Positions 1 to 11,817 of a stretch of 64,000 nt of DNA are shown piece after piece. The stretch is from Eucommia ulmoides (taxonomy: Eukaryota; Streptophyta; Magnoliopsida; Garryales; Eucommiaceae). The stretch's first letter is position 1; the number at the start of each line of letters is the position of its first letter. The stretch lies in contig CM028335.1 in NCBI GenBank assembly GCA_016647705.1, forward strand, positions 8,280,818-8,344,817. The letters are read 5' to 3'. Both the position numbers and the translations under genes were made by a program. A model generated the notes under the pieces. The model did not search any database. It was not told where the DNA came from and worked only from the letters and a program-made list of their open reading frames with translations.

Positions 1-200
1 TAGTTGATGTTTTAATTGAATATCTTAAGGAGAGTTTATTATATTTTGAAACTTTTGCTTTGTTGAATATCTTATGATTTTGTTCATTACTATGCTTTAA
101 TGGGTTATAAAACCCGTCCTCGAATTTAGGAAAAGTGTGGTTACATTATTATTTTGAAAAAAATATCAAAGTTAATTGTCATCATTAAAAAGTGGGAGAT
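1..200 (+). mobile_element. 3' internal end of a Ty1/copia element, with polypurine tract
   Basis: This is non-coding sequence between pol and the 3' LTR of a copia element that enters from outside the window. The tract aaaaagtgggagat at 187-200 follows ...gtcatcatta, the arrangement usual before the 3' LTR of SIRE-type copia elements. It sits directly against the LTR start TGTTGATCCTAAG at 201. The lineage is inferred from this motif alone. Confidence 0.75.
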
Positions 201-1203
201 TGTTGATCCTAAGATTTTGATAGACAAGTAAAAGTTGATGTTTCTGGTGGAACTAACGGTTTGATTAAGTGTTTTAGTTTATTAGTTCCAATTATGAAGA
301 TATAATGCAAGTAATGAATAGATGCTAAAATATGATGACAAAGACGATGGAGGATTAAGAGATTGAAGAATTTGAAGAACCTAGGGAAACAACTCAGGTT
401 AAATTCTAACTCTTAATATCTCAATTAGGATCACACATGACACAAAATAATTTTTATAAATATGTGTGTTTTTTATAGGATCCTAATTAGTTAAATTATT
501 TGTTCCTATGTGTAATTCAAAAAGAAATATTGATAATTGATTAAAATTGAATTTAAGTATTTAGTAGAGATGACCGAGAAAAGAATTCAATTAAAGGGGC
601 GAAAACGTCAATGAGAATGAATTCAAAACGAATTAAGGAGAAGATTCCAGCATTGGTAAGTCGACCAGAGCATAGAAGGTAAAGTCTCTAAATCTCTTGG
701 TCAACAGGTAGGTCGGCCTGAGCTTAAATGGTGAACTATCTGAATCGATAAGTCGACAAGAAGGTCGACCTGTGACCAGAAATAAAACTCTCTAATTCTC
801 TATGTCAACAAATAGGTCGACCGATGGGCGATGGATTTTTGGCTTGACTACATCCTGAATCGACTGGTGACCCTTGGCGACTTATGGTACTGTTTCAGGA
901 TATTGTGGAATTCCATATTTTATTCTAAAAGTAGCCATCACTAGCCATTTTATGGTTAAGATTCATGAGATATATTAGGGATTTGATGTTATTTGATATA
1001 TACAACATATATTATGATATCCCTATATATATGGTTCATTAAGTTTGAATATTTCTCAATTTGGTACATGTAATTCTTTCTATCCTATTTAATTATGATT
1101 GAGAAATATTTGGGGGACTTATTTGAGAAGTTTAAAAAGTATAATTAAGTGATTTGAACTAAAATAAAGTCTTAATGATATAAGAGGTCTATAAAAGCAT
1201 TTA
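201..1203 (+). mobile_element. Truncated 3' LTR of copia family A
   Basis: It starts TGTTGATCCTAAGATTTTGA and matches the first kilobase of the complete solo LTR at 9492-11633 in order. At about 1203, just after 'ctataaaagcattta', it stops matching family A and continues as copia element H. At 650-890 it holds spaced GTCGACC / GGTCGAC inverted arms, as does the other family A copy at 9940-10190. The remaining 1.1 kb of the LTR is missing, so the join is a deletion or recombination breakpoint and not an LTR end. Confidence 0.75.
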
Positions 1204-1278
1204 TTGTAAAGTATTTTCGGTTAAATTTTCTAAGTGTTCATTATACATTTGTTAAAATTTTAGACATACTACTCTGTG

Positions 1279-2801
1279 ATGGCAATTGAAAACACTACGC
1301 CAATTGAGATGTCAAATGTGATGTCTCTTGTGACTCAAACCATTATCACTGCGGTGTCTATCGCATTATCTAAGGCTGAAAAGCCTGACAAGTTTGATGG
1401 GAGTAACTTTAAGAGTTGGCAACAAAAGATGATGTTCTACCTTACGACTTTGAGATTGGTTACTCCAGTTTCAACTAAGAATGCTGATGATCATATAAAG
1501 GTTGTAGTAGAAGCATGGAATGATTCTAACTATCTATGTCATAACTACATTTTCAATGCTCTCAACAACTCTCTGTATAAAGTATATGGAGGGATTTCAA
1601 CCTCTAAAGACCTGTGGAAATCTTTGGATAAAAAATATAAAGCAAAGGACGCCGGCTCAAAGGAATATGTAGTTGGAAAGTTCCTTGATTATGCAATGGT
1701 GGATTCCAAATCAATTGTAAATCAAGCCGAACATCTTCAAGTCATTATACATGACATTCTCACTGAGGGATTGTCATTGAGTGAATAATTTCAAGTAACT
1801 TCTATTATTAAGAAGTTATCACCGACCTGGAGTGATTTCAAAAATTATCTCAAGCATAAACACAAAGAGATGAACATTGAAGATCTGATTGTGAGGCTTA
1901 GAATTGAAGAAAAGCATCGATTTGCTGAGAATCCAGAGAGTCATTATTCCATGAACTCAAAGGCAAATGTTGTAAAGGTTCACAAGACCAATAGAAACTG
2001 AAAGTTTCATAGCCTTGGAACGAGTCAAAGCCTTGGTCCCAATGGAAAGAAAATGAAGAAATTCAAGGGGAACTACTTCTTTTGTAGAAAGGCTGGATAC
2101 CGTGCAAGTGAATAGCGAGTAAAATGTAATGTGAAGAGGCCTACACATCAAGCTAACATAACTAAAGTTAAGCATCTTACTTTGGAGGTTTTGGAAATGA
2201 ATCTTTCAGCAATGGTGTTTGAGGTCAACCTGGTTGGCATGTCGAAAGAATGGTACACGGAAACTGGGGCTACACGCCATATCTACTCAAACAAGAGAAT
2301 GTTTACCACCTATCAACTAGTGGATCAAAATGAAAAACTCTATATAAGAAACTCCTATACTTCTAAAGTTGATGGACAAGGAAGAATTGTGATGAAAATG
2401 AATTCTGGAAAAGAGCTTACTCTCAATGATGTATTTCATGTGCCAGACATTCGTAAAAATCTAGTCTCCGGATCATTGATGAGTAAGAAGGGCTTTAGAA
2501 TAGTCTTTCAGGCTGAAAAGATTGTAATAACAAAACGTGGAGTGTATGTGGAAATGGGCTATATGAATGAAGGTTTCTTTAAATTAAATGTAATGACTGT
2601 GATTCCAAAAACTAATAAAAACTACATCCTCCGTTTTTATGATTGAATCAATTAATGTTTGACATGATAGATTCGGACATGTTAATTGTGATTCTTTACA
2701 TAAATGGATTCGTTTAGATTTATTGCCAAAATACAAAATTGGTTCAAATCATAAATGTGAGACTTGTGTGGAGTCCAAGTTGACTCAAACTTCTTTTTAA
2801 T
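1279..2801 (+). pseudogene. Copia gag-protease-integrase start, broken (element H copy 1)
   Basis: The frame opens at ATG 1279. The copia gag (UBN2-like) signature KPDKFDGSNFKSWQQKMMFY is followed by the long helical gag region up to a stop at 1786-1788. Homology goes on in frame through a decayed zinc knuckle (FFCRKAGYRASE, then a stop) to the protease segment WYTETGATRH. The expected catalytic Asp of the DTGA-type motif is Glu here. The reading ends in a pre-integrase Cys pair, HKCETCVES, after which pol is deleted. Reverse transcriptase and RNase H are absent. The related copy at 49012-50545 is broken at other sites. Confidence 0.85.
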
Positions 2802-2824
2802 CCATCGAAATAAGTAATAAATGT

Positions 2825-3751
2825 GAGACTCGGGCCGGGTTTGGGTCAAGTCAACCCGATCCATGATTCGGGTCGAATTTTGGTTGGGTCAGATCTTGAC
2901 CCGCCAGAACAACTTAAATTTTAATTAGTGGTAGTTCAACTGTTAATTAATTGCTTAACAGTTAATTTTGAATTAGTACCAATGAACAAACATGAAGGTT
3001 AATTGTTGACGATTCGCGTTAACGTTAACGCGAAACAGATGCCTTTCCAAAGTTGCATCCATTTAATAGTGACTTTTAATATTTTATAAATATGAGACTT
3101 CTCATTCATTTCATTTAGTCTCATACACAACATTATCATTTCATATCACCACGAAAGTACAAAAATATTTAGAATTTTGTGAGAGTTCAAGCACAAGTCT
3201 AGTTCACCGCAATTTTTTGTTTTAAGTGCTTGTACCAAAAACTTAAAGATCGTTATACTCTGAGAGGTGGACGTTCATTCAACTATTAGCACCAATGTAG
3301 GGGCACGAATCTACTTTAAGGGCATAGAGTCAAACTCTAGCCTTGATCTATGTCAATTCAATTCGTTGTTTGAATATCCGGGTAAGTTTTTTTATTTAAA
3401 GATTAAAACTCTGTTTCTGCTATGTTAATGTTAACACATTTTTTCATCGCTACTTCTTATGTTTCTATTACATTAATGTTAATACATTACGTCACTACTA
3501 CTTTTTATGTTTTGGTTACATAAACATTTAGTTCCATTCTCTGTTGTTGTTTCTATTTCAGTTACGTAAACGAAAATATCACGGTTATGGTTTATTATAC
3601 AATTTAGATTGCTTCACAGAACTTTCATATTTTGATTTTGCTACCCATACATGATTAATTAATGTTTATATTAAAATTGTTTAACTATTATTAGTTTTAT
3701 TCGAAAATTATTTAAGTATTTATTTTGAAATTTCACTAATTATCACCAACA
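2825..3751 (+). repeat. Shortened 3' LTR of element H copy 1
   Basis: It aligns with 47680-48499 (5' LTR of copy 2) and 50575-51500 (3' LTR of copy 2). It carries runs of gggtcgggt / gacccg near its start, the landmark 'ctgcttaacagttaattttgaattag', a TATA-like 'ttataaatatgagac', and the terminus CACCAACA. About 400 bp at the front of the LTR, seen at 47285-47680, is absent. Confidence 0.75.
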
Positions 3752-4504
3752 CCATTCCCCTCCTGTAATGGACGATCACATTCTCAACTGGGCCTTTGCA
3801 AGCCCAACAATGGATATATATATTTGTAGGCATGTTCATTTGTCCCTGCGAGTCTGGCCTATGGGCCCACCATCTTTGTCCTCTAATCATGGTATAATTA
3901 AGTAAGATTAGAACTTAACCTATTTTAGTTAAGGCCTAATACTTCTTTTTCGCCTGCTTTGGGACTCTCCAAAATTCAATCTTCTCCCTTATAAATACGG
4001 TATTGCCTCAAAGGTTCAGGTAACCCATTTATTACATTTCTGATAGGTTTACCTGCCCGAACTAGATAACTTATTCTCACACCCGATTAATTTCGTTGGG
4101 CAATGCCCCATTAGGTCTTTCTCTATGTTACTGGCAGACAGATCGTGCATTAGGTGAAATCCTATTCTCTATCAGGTAGCTTGGACAACATCTACTTGGT
4201 CAGTACTCTTTATTCATATGTGGAAAATTTTGTGCACTAATACCATTTTTTTTAGATGGACTTATAAACAAAATCTTGTAAAGTCCTAATTGTAGATAGC
4301 CATAACTTGCCAAATTAAACGTCAAAGCTAATTAGATTCCATCAGCAAAAACTCAAACACAAACTAACAATGCACATGACTTAAACTTGGATTCCTTCCC
4401 CCTTTTGTTGTGGTTATCACTTGCCACATAATTTACCTTAACAATATTGTCAAGATATAAAATTCCAAAATCAGATAAAAACATCAATCAAATGAGTTAA
4501 TGTA
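3752..4504. other. Shared non-coding flank, possibly an old LTR
   Basis: No gene. The sequence is nearly the same as 51501-52253, so it lies inside the segmental duplication. It holds a TATA-like 'cttataaatacggtattgcc' near 3989 and reads like a degraded LTR, but no ends could be found. Element H is inserted at its left edge (target CCATT). Confidence 0.5.
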
Positions 4505-4666
4505 TGTTACTGTATTATATGGGCTTGGCCCACTTGGTCAATTAGGGCAAAACCCTAACTCCCACTCCTATTATAAATATGTGTATATATCGTTGTATCA
4601 TGTAATATCTCTTTCATATATATTAGTATATGATTCATATTATCTTATTTCTCAATTATCTTAACA
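4505..4666 (+). repeat. Short 5' LTR of copia family C, copy 1
   Basis: This 162-bp LTR has inverted ends TGTTA...TAACA and a TATA-like 'cctattataaatatgtg' near 4567. It is followed at once by a tRNA-Met-type primer site. A near-identical 163-bp LTR lies at 52254-52416. No 3' LTR is present. Confidence 0.85.
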
Positions 4667-4680
4667 TGGTATCAAGAGCA
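4667..4680 (+). promoter_or_regulatory. Primer-binding site, initiator tRNA-Met type
   Basis: TGGTATCAAGAGCA directly follows the LTR end. This is the standard plant copia primer-binding sequence, complementary to the 3' end of initiator methionine tRNA. Confidence 0.85.
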
Positions 4681-5421
4681 AGTCTTTCTTGGACCTCTAA
4701 CTCCTAAAATTTTCATTACCCTAAAAGCTTACGCCACCGTCGTCATTATTTTCCCGAAACTTTCATCGCTACTGTAGGCTTCATCCCCGCTACGGTATCA
4801 GAAACCACCATACCACCATTTCGTCTTGCAAAGATGAACACAATGCCTTCCACCTCACCATCACCGGAGATCAGACGTGTCGTCACGCGCCCAAAATAGC
4901 CCGTAGTACCACCACATCTCACCATCTCGGATTTTGGGCTCTACTGCCTCAACCACTCCAAATCCATCATAAAATATACCATCAAAATAGTCTTGACAAA
5001 ACAATTCCAATGACGTAAAGAACCTCCAAATCCGACGCTTCACGCGCTCTCACACGCAACCTAAGTGTTCCTAAACTAGATTCACATGCTACCGCCACTT
5101 TTCAACATACTCATTGATACGTCAGCCCTAAATACCACGTCAGTGACACGTCAGTTCCACCTCAGCGCCATGTCAGCACCTAACAACCACATCACTGGTT
5201 TCTCCCAAGGTAACTTCTTTGATCGGTTTGGGCATCTTTGGACCGATTTTCTATAAAGTTGAATCGGTTCCTAGGGTTTTTTTACTTTCTGATTCTGTTT
5301 CCGGCCTCTGTTTTGTGATTTGAGGCTCACAGAATATACTTCTTTTTATATTTTTGTGGTTTCAACATCGGTTCACTTTCCTCTTTACGCCTATGACTGA
5401 ATCAAACTTACCACAGGTTAT
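4681..5421 (+). mobile_element. Copia C untranslated leader and start of gag (truncated)
   Basis: The leader matches 52431-53148. The gag start codon is at 5393 (MTESNLPQVITS), after which the match to 53149 onward ends near 5421. This is the right edge of the segmental duplication. The rest of gag and pol is missing. Confidence 0.7.
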
Positions 5422-5773
5422 CACTAGTTGGTCAAGCCTATTCAGAGTTTAAATCAATCTTCAAATCCAAATTAGGTCCAAGAAATACGTTTTCGGTTCT
5501 AAAAGCATGACAATTCTCCTTTATCTAAAAAATGTCTTTCTTTTTTTTGTGCATATTCTTTTTCTTTTACTCGATTTAGCATGCATAAGGGTGTGTGAGT
5601 GTTTATTTCCTACTTTATTTTTTGCATGTTTCTCTACGTTATTTCATGCACTTTAAATTTCTTGCATATATTTACTTTCTTTATATTACTAAATTTTATT
5701 TTTCTGTAAGATCTCTCCGAGGCACGAACACCGATCATCTCTTGCGTTTCACAACCTTATAGTAGGGGCTAAG
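5422..5773. other. Unassigned AT-rich stretch before element D
   Basis: No gene seen. It ends in CTAAG, the left target duplication of gypsy element D. The sequence continuing the original target lies at 11813 onward. Confidence 0.4.
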
Positions 5774-7195
5774 TGATAGGTGTAAATTACCTATCTATTT
5801 CCAATCCGAACGTTGTTAGTTTTTGAGTATGTTTAGTACATTTTAATATATTTTGATGTGTTTTTATTCATTTTGAATTAAAACATGTGTATTGGTGAAA
5901 ATGTATAAAATCGGAGCACAAACGATCATATCGGATCAAAGACGGTGAAAGAACGGTGGAGAAAGGGTAAAGAAGCTGAAATTCAGAACCTGTAGCCACC
6001 GCCGCAGCGGTCAAAGTACAAAGAAGGTCTTAACTTACTGCAAGTCCACCGCTGCGGCGGTGAAACTGCAGAATATCAACCAAGGCCATCGCCTTCTCCA
6101 ATACCGCGGCGAACAGTGAACCGACTTACTTACCGCCTAGGCGGTGAATCCCACCGCTTAGGCAGTCACCTCTACACAAATTTAGATATTTTGTCAAATA
6201 TTTTCCCTATAAATATCCCCTTCCTCTCCTCACCTTCGGCCATTAGAGCTCCATAGGACTTAGTGTATTTTAGAGAGAGGTTTTGGGAGTGCTCATTCAA
6301 ATCCTAAGGAGAAGATCACGTTGCAAAGAAGGGGGAGCAATGTCGAAACGTTTTTAGAGATAAATCTTCAGACTAGGCTAAGTTTCTCTTGTTCCTTCTT
6401 TTATTTCTTAACTTAGGATTGTTGTTTGAGCATGTTTAGCTTAGTTTTCATTGTATAACTAGCTATGACCATGAGCTAAATGGGTTTTTGTCTAGGGATT
6501 AATATATTTATGAAAATATTATTTTCTTGAGTTTGTGTTTCGTTTGTAGTTGGTCTTCGTTATTTTGATTGTGTGTATTATATTGTTATGTTTATTATGC
6601 TTAGATTGATATATCAAGAATACGGGATTTGACACTCAAGAGAGGTAACCCCTGATTCAGACTAAAGCAAACATAACGCTAATCGATGACGTTGGGGCAA
6701 GACTCACGTGACCTAGGGTCATTAAGACATTGAGGGGGACTTTTTCGTTGACTCAAAGTCATGTATTCCCCCGTCTTACACTTGGGAGAAGTGGCGGGAG
6801 AGTTTTAGAACTGAAATTGTTGATAGGGTAAACACAACGCGACGATTCAATAACCCGATCGGGAGTTGGATTGTGTGCAATCAATGACGTTGGGGTAAGA
6901 CTCACGTGACCTAGGGTCCCTCGTCTTAATACCTAAACAATACTTTTCCTAAACATCTCATAATAGTATTAGTATAGTTAATTTAATTAGATTAATTAAC
7001 TTAGTATTAGTATTATTAATTTTAAACACATTTATTTTTGCCTAGATAAAATTAGGTCATGATAAACGTGGTATTAAATAATAGTTAAAACCAATCCCTG
7101 TGGACACGATAACCCCAACTCTCCCGATCTATACTAAAACTTGACCTCATATACTTGCGAGTGAAAGTAGCAGCGTATTATAGATCCTACTTGCA
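5774..7195 (+). repeat. 5' LTR of element D
   Basis: It starts TGATAGGTG and runs to about 7195. It is related to 8314-11812, 41551-42938 (reverse) and 53878-57862. A TATA-like 'cctataaatatcccc' lies near 6209. At 5995-6170 it has several short palindromes, such as ACCGCCTAGGCGGT. The right edge is less certain because the last 40 bp differ from the sister LTRs. Confidence 0.75.
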
Positions 7196-8313
7196 CGAGC
7201 ACAAAAACTCATTATATAACAGTCTAATTGATTTAAAAATGATTATCTGTCACCTAAATTCATGACATTAGGGTTTCTAAAACTTGATTTGGGGCAAATT
7301 CGAGGCGAAATCCTAGGCGAGGTAGTTCGGAAGACATGATTTAGGTACTCATTTTTCTCGCTGAGCGTTTTTAAGCCAACCTTGTTAAATCATTACCTCT
7401 CATTACCCTGACGAAGTCTAATAGCCTTTTCAATTTTGAACACTTAACTAACACCATAGCCGATTGAACTTTGTCCAAACCTATATCGCTAAACTAAAGG
7501 CACAACCTGAGAAAATTAAGCTAGTAGTTGAAAATGCTACTTGATGTGAGTGGTTGGGTTTTGGGCAAGCTATTAATTGGTTCGGTATTTGAGTACTCAC
7601 TTGTCATTTTTTGTTCATATTTCACACACCCCTTAAATTGTAACAATCGAATAAGTTTCAGGGTATGTTCGTTGAAAAAAAAAAAATCAATTGTAGATAC
7701 GATTTTTATTTCCATTTCTTTTTGACAAGTAAGTACATCATTCTTAATATATGTTCAAGGTTGTTTCAAATGTATCTATGGGGTTTCGAGTGTGAGAATG
7801 CCAAGTGATGTGCCTTGGGTAACGTCAAGTTAACGATGTTAACCCATTTTTCTTTCAAATTTACCCTTGGCCATTTGTCCTAAACCGAACTAAGACCTAT
7901 TGATATTTTTGAAATTTTGAGCCTACATTAGTGGTGAATAGATCCCAGGTCAATCCTATGGATTCCCTATACCTTCGAGTTTTTTTTGTCATTCGCTTAT
8001 ATAGTGGATAATGCAATCCGATTAACGGACAGTTATATATTTGAGTTTTAAACAAACACACACTTTAGTATGATCTATAACAGTGCTATTATAAATGTTG
8101 AAATTCTAGAACACTACATGGTGTGTTTTTATGCCTGAACTCAATAGGATTGGGGGTTGATGAGGAATATTTTATTTGGCCGGTAGATGATACTTAAAAC
8201 TTGCACATATTTGTTTTTCGTGTTTTTCATTTTTCATTTTTAGCTTTCATATTTTATTTTATTGCGTGGGTGTTTTGCTCTAGGACTAGCAAAATTTCAA
8301 GTTTGGGGGTATT
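7196..8313 (+). mobile_element. Non-coding internal remnant of element D with polypurine tract
   Basis: No gag or pol homology could be read. The end 'aaaatttcaagtttgggggtatt' (8291-8313) is a polypurine-tract region of the kind seen before 3' LTRs of Tat/Athila-type gypsy elements, directly before the LTR at 8314. The short open frames here are not supported by any domain. Confidence 0.6.
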
Positions 8314-11300
8314 TGATAGGTGTAAATTACCTATCTATTTGCAATCCGAACATTGTTAGTTTTTGAGTATGTTTAGTACGTTTTAATATATTTTGATGTG
8401 TTTTTATTCTTTTTGTATTAAAACAGGTGTATTAGTGAAAAAGTATGAAATCGGAGTGCAAATGATCACATCGGATCAAAGACGATGGAAGAACGGTAGA
8501 AAAAGGGTAAAGAAGCTGAAATTCAGAATCTACAGCCACCAGCACGGCGATCAAAGTACAGAGAAGGTCTTAATGTACTACAAGTCCACAGCCGCGATGG
8601 TGAAACTGCAAAATGTCAACTAAGGCCATCGCCTTCTCCACCGCCGCGGCGAATAGTGAACCGACTTACTCACTGCCTAGGCGATCACCTAGGCTAAGTT
8701 TCTCTTTTTCCTTCTTTTATTTCTTAACTTAAGATTATTATTTGAGTATGTTTAGCTTAGTTTTCATTGTATAACCGGCTATGACCATTAGCTAAACGGG
8801 TTTTTATCTAGGGATTAATATATTTATGAAAATGTTGTTTTGTTGAGTTTGTGTTTCGTTTGCAGTTGTTCTTTGTTATTTTGATTGTGTTTATCGTATT
8901 GTTATGTTTATTATGCTTAGATTCATATATCGAGAATACGGGATTTGACACTCGGGAGAGGTAACCCCAGATTCGGACTAAAGCAAATATAACGCCAATC
9001 GATGACGTTGGGGAAAGACTCACGTAACCAAGGGTCGTTAAGACGTTGAGGGGGACTTCTTTGTTGATTCAAATTCATGTATTCCACCGTCTTGCACTCG
9101 GGAGAGGTGGCAGGTGAGTTTTAGAACTGAGATTGTCGATAGGGTAAACAAAACATGACGATTCAATGACTCAATCGTAAGTTGGATTGTGTGCAATCAA
9201 TGACATTGGGGCGAGACTCATGTGACCTAGGGTCTTTAAGATATTGAGGGGGACTTCTTCGTTGACAAGAAATCACATTATATCCCTCGTCTTACACTTG
9301 GGAGAGGTGCTGAGGGAGTTTACGAATTGAGATTGTCGGATAAGTCGAACGCCATTAACGTAAACGAAAACGAGACCAAACACGTTTTGTAAACAAAAGT
9401 TAATTTCTAGACAATACTTTCCCTAAACATCTCATAATAGTATTAGTATAGTTAATTTAATTAGATTAATTAACTTAGTAATAATATTATTTGTTGATCC
9501 TAAGATTTTGATTAACAATTAAGTATTGATATTTTGGTGGAATTAATATTTTAATTGAGTATTTCAGTGATTTAAAGTTCCAATGATGAAGATGACAAAT
9601 TAAATGGAATCTAAATGATGAAGTTGAAGATATTGAAGATATAGAAGTATTAAGAGTTTGAAGAAATTAGAGAAAACAATCCAGGTAAATATTAACTCTT
9701 AATATCCCATTTAGGAATACACACATGACACAAAATGAATTTTATCTTTGATGTGTGTTTTTATTAAGTATGATTATTTTCTCCTATATGAATTGAAAAT
9801 AAATATTTTTGAATGACTAAAATAGAATATAAGAATATTAGTGGAGCTTATTTAAAGATAAAAATAGATAAAGAGGTGAAATCATAAAAGAAAGTGTGTT
9901 AAAAATGAGATCAGAGAAGAGATTCAGAAGGAGGCAGTCGATTGAGGAGTTGACCGGAAAAAGAAGGTGAAACATCCTGAATCGAAGAGTCGACCGATAG
10001 GTCGACCAGTGAAAACAACTGAATTCTCTGAATCTGCGAGTCGACCGAGCGGTCGATTGGTGGAAGCATGATAAACTCTCTGAATCTGTGAGTTGACCAG
10101 GCAGTCGACCTATGCTCACTGCGGCGATGGTTTGGCTGCAAGCTGAGTTGGGCAGTCAACTGGGAAGTTGACCGAATGTGCTGTTTCAGGATATAGTTTG
10201 ATCCAAGTTGGAAACCAAATGTAGCCCATTTTTTGTTAGGATTTGAGAGAGAATTAAGGGATATTATCTATATTTAAGATATGGTTCATATACTAATTAA
10301 ATCATTTCAATATGGTTAATTAAATATTAATGTTTCTCAATTTGGTACTTGAAATAGATTCTATACTTATTTATTAAGATTGAGAAATACTTTGGGGGTT
10401 TAATTAAGAGATTTGAAAGATGTTTTTAAGTGAAATTGAACCTAAATAAAGTCATTATGTTATAAGGGGTTTATAAAAGCTTTTTATTATCATGACACTT
10501 ATAAACTAGCCGTTAGAAGGCTGATTATATATTCTTTTAAATAGACCTACGAATTTGATTAGAAAAGCTAATCATTCTAAGAAAGTTAATCATTTATATC
10601 ATTTTTGAGAGAATTTTTATAAGAGTTATTATTCTTCAATATTGTGAACTTTTCTAAGAGTGATTCTGTGAATTAATTGCGATATATTCTTGCTGATACC
10701 AGATTTGAAGCTATATTGTTCTAATCATTAATTTTATAGATTCCGGGTGCAATCTTTTCATATTATTTTTTGTTTATTATTTAATTTTAGAAATTGATCT
10801 TAGAAATTATTTTTAATTTTTGAAGAAAATATTCTTTCAAATAATTTCTTGAATCTGATTACATGCTCCAATTTACTACCAATATCTTGTTAAAATCATA
10901 TTTACGTATCTCACATATTTCTATCATTAGTTGGGATATTAATTGAGTTTTTATTTATCTAGGGTGGTAGAAGCTCCGAGTGAGATTTACTACTTATCAA
11001 TTTGTGTATTGGTGAGTTGTGATAGATTAAATATTATTGGAGATATTTAATTAAGGGTAGCTGAGTTTCGGTCTCTTCCTGTAAAGAGATTGAGGTAGTG
11101 ATTCTTCCTGGATAAGAATTGTGTTTTTTTTTTTTGGAATGATTTTGTAACGGTTCAATCCTTACCGGGTAAAATGATATTTGGAGTGTTTTGGTGAGAT
11201 TTTGATTCTTGAGCCTTAGTGTTCAAAAGAATTAGGTTATTATTGAGCCTATAAAAAGTAGAGGTTATTCTTGAGCTTGGAAAAAGAAAATTGTATAAGT

Positions 11301-11812
11301 TGATTCTGAGTTTGTAAAAGAATCGGTGTACGGGTTTGGTTCCTACCTTTAAAGGAATCTTAGTTTTAGCGGGTGCGTCTTCCACATAGCTCGGGGCACT
11401 GGATTAACCAAGAGTAGCTTAGTGAACCAATATAAATCTTTTGTGTGCTGCTATATTTTTAACTATTTTTGTTGTTTGGGTGTGTACTTAGATTTATTAT
11501 AATTATGTTGTGGTATAAAGATAATAATTAATTTAGGTATAAAATTAATTATTTGATTTATTTAATTATATTATGATAAAAAAAATTTAATTACCCAATT
11601 CACCCCCCTCTTGGGTATTCTACTGGGCCAACATTATTAATTTTAAACACATTTATTTTTGCCTAAATAAAGTTAGGTTATGATAAACACGGTATTCAAT
11701 AATAGTCAAAACCAATCACTGTGGACACGATAACCCTAACTCTCCTGATCTATACTAAAACTTGACCTCGTATACCTGCGAGTGAAATTAGCAGCGTATT
11801 CATGTGCTACTA
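8314..11812 (+). repeat. 3' LTR of element D, split by a solo LTR
   Basis: Pieces 8314-9491 and 11639-11812 join into one LTR when 9492-11638 is removed. The uninterrupted sister at about 7010-7030 reads straight across the insertion point (agtattattaattttaaacac). Confidence 0.85.
9492..11633 (+). mobile_element. Solo LTR of copia family A (2142 bp)
   Basis: It begins TGTTGATCCTAAG and ends CTACTGGGCCAACA, giving TGTTG...CAACA inverted ends. It is flanked on both sides by TTATT (9487-9491 and 11634-11638). The end segment 'cccaattcacccccctcttggg' is a usual 3' LTR feature of SIRE-type copia elements, which are then followed by a tRNA-Met site. No internal region remains, so it is a solo LTR left by LTR-LTR recombination. 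It is younger than element D, which it interrupts. Confidence 0.9.
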
Positions 11813-11817
11813 CTAAG

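Larger units (their letters stand above)
1203..3751 (+). mobile_element. Copia element H, copy 1 (5' truncated)
   Basis: It lacks a 5' LTR: it begins about 75 bp before gag and runs through gag, protease and the start of integrase into a shortened 3' LTR ending ...CACCAACA at 3751, followed by CCATT. The second copy at 47285-51500 has a full 5' LTR and the same CCATT on both sides. Both copies share the same pol-to-LTR deletion junction (about 2800-2830 here), so they descend from one already defective insertion. The element cannot move by itself. Confidence 0.85.
5774..11812 (+). mobile_element. Ty3/gypsy element D, internally deleted, with nested LTR
   Basis: Two LTRs starting TGATAGGTGTAAATTACC (5774 and 8314) enclose 1.1 kb. 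The five bases before the first LTR (CTAAG, 5769-5773) equal the five after the second (11813-11817), a clean target duplication. The second LTR ends ...CTACTA where related LTRs end CTACCA, so its terminal CA has mutated. No gag or pol is left inside and no primer site follows the first LTR. The last insertion is a copia solo LTR in the 3' LTR. Confidence 0.85.

Noticed and set aside
1276-1278. GTG as start of the copia gag
   Set aside because: An ATG follows directly at 1279 in the same frame, and plant genes start at ATG.
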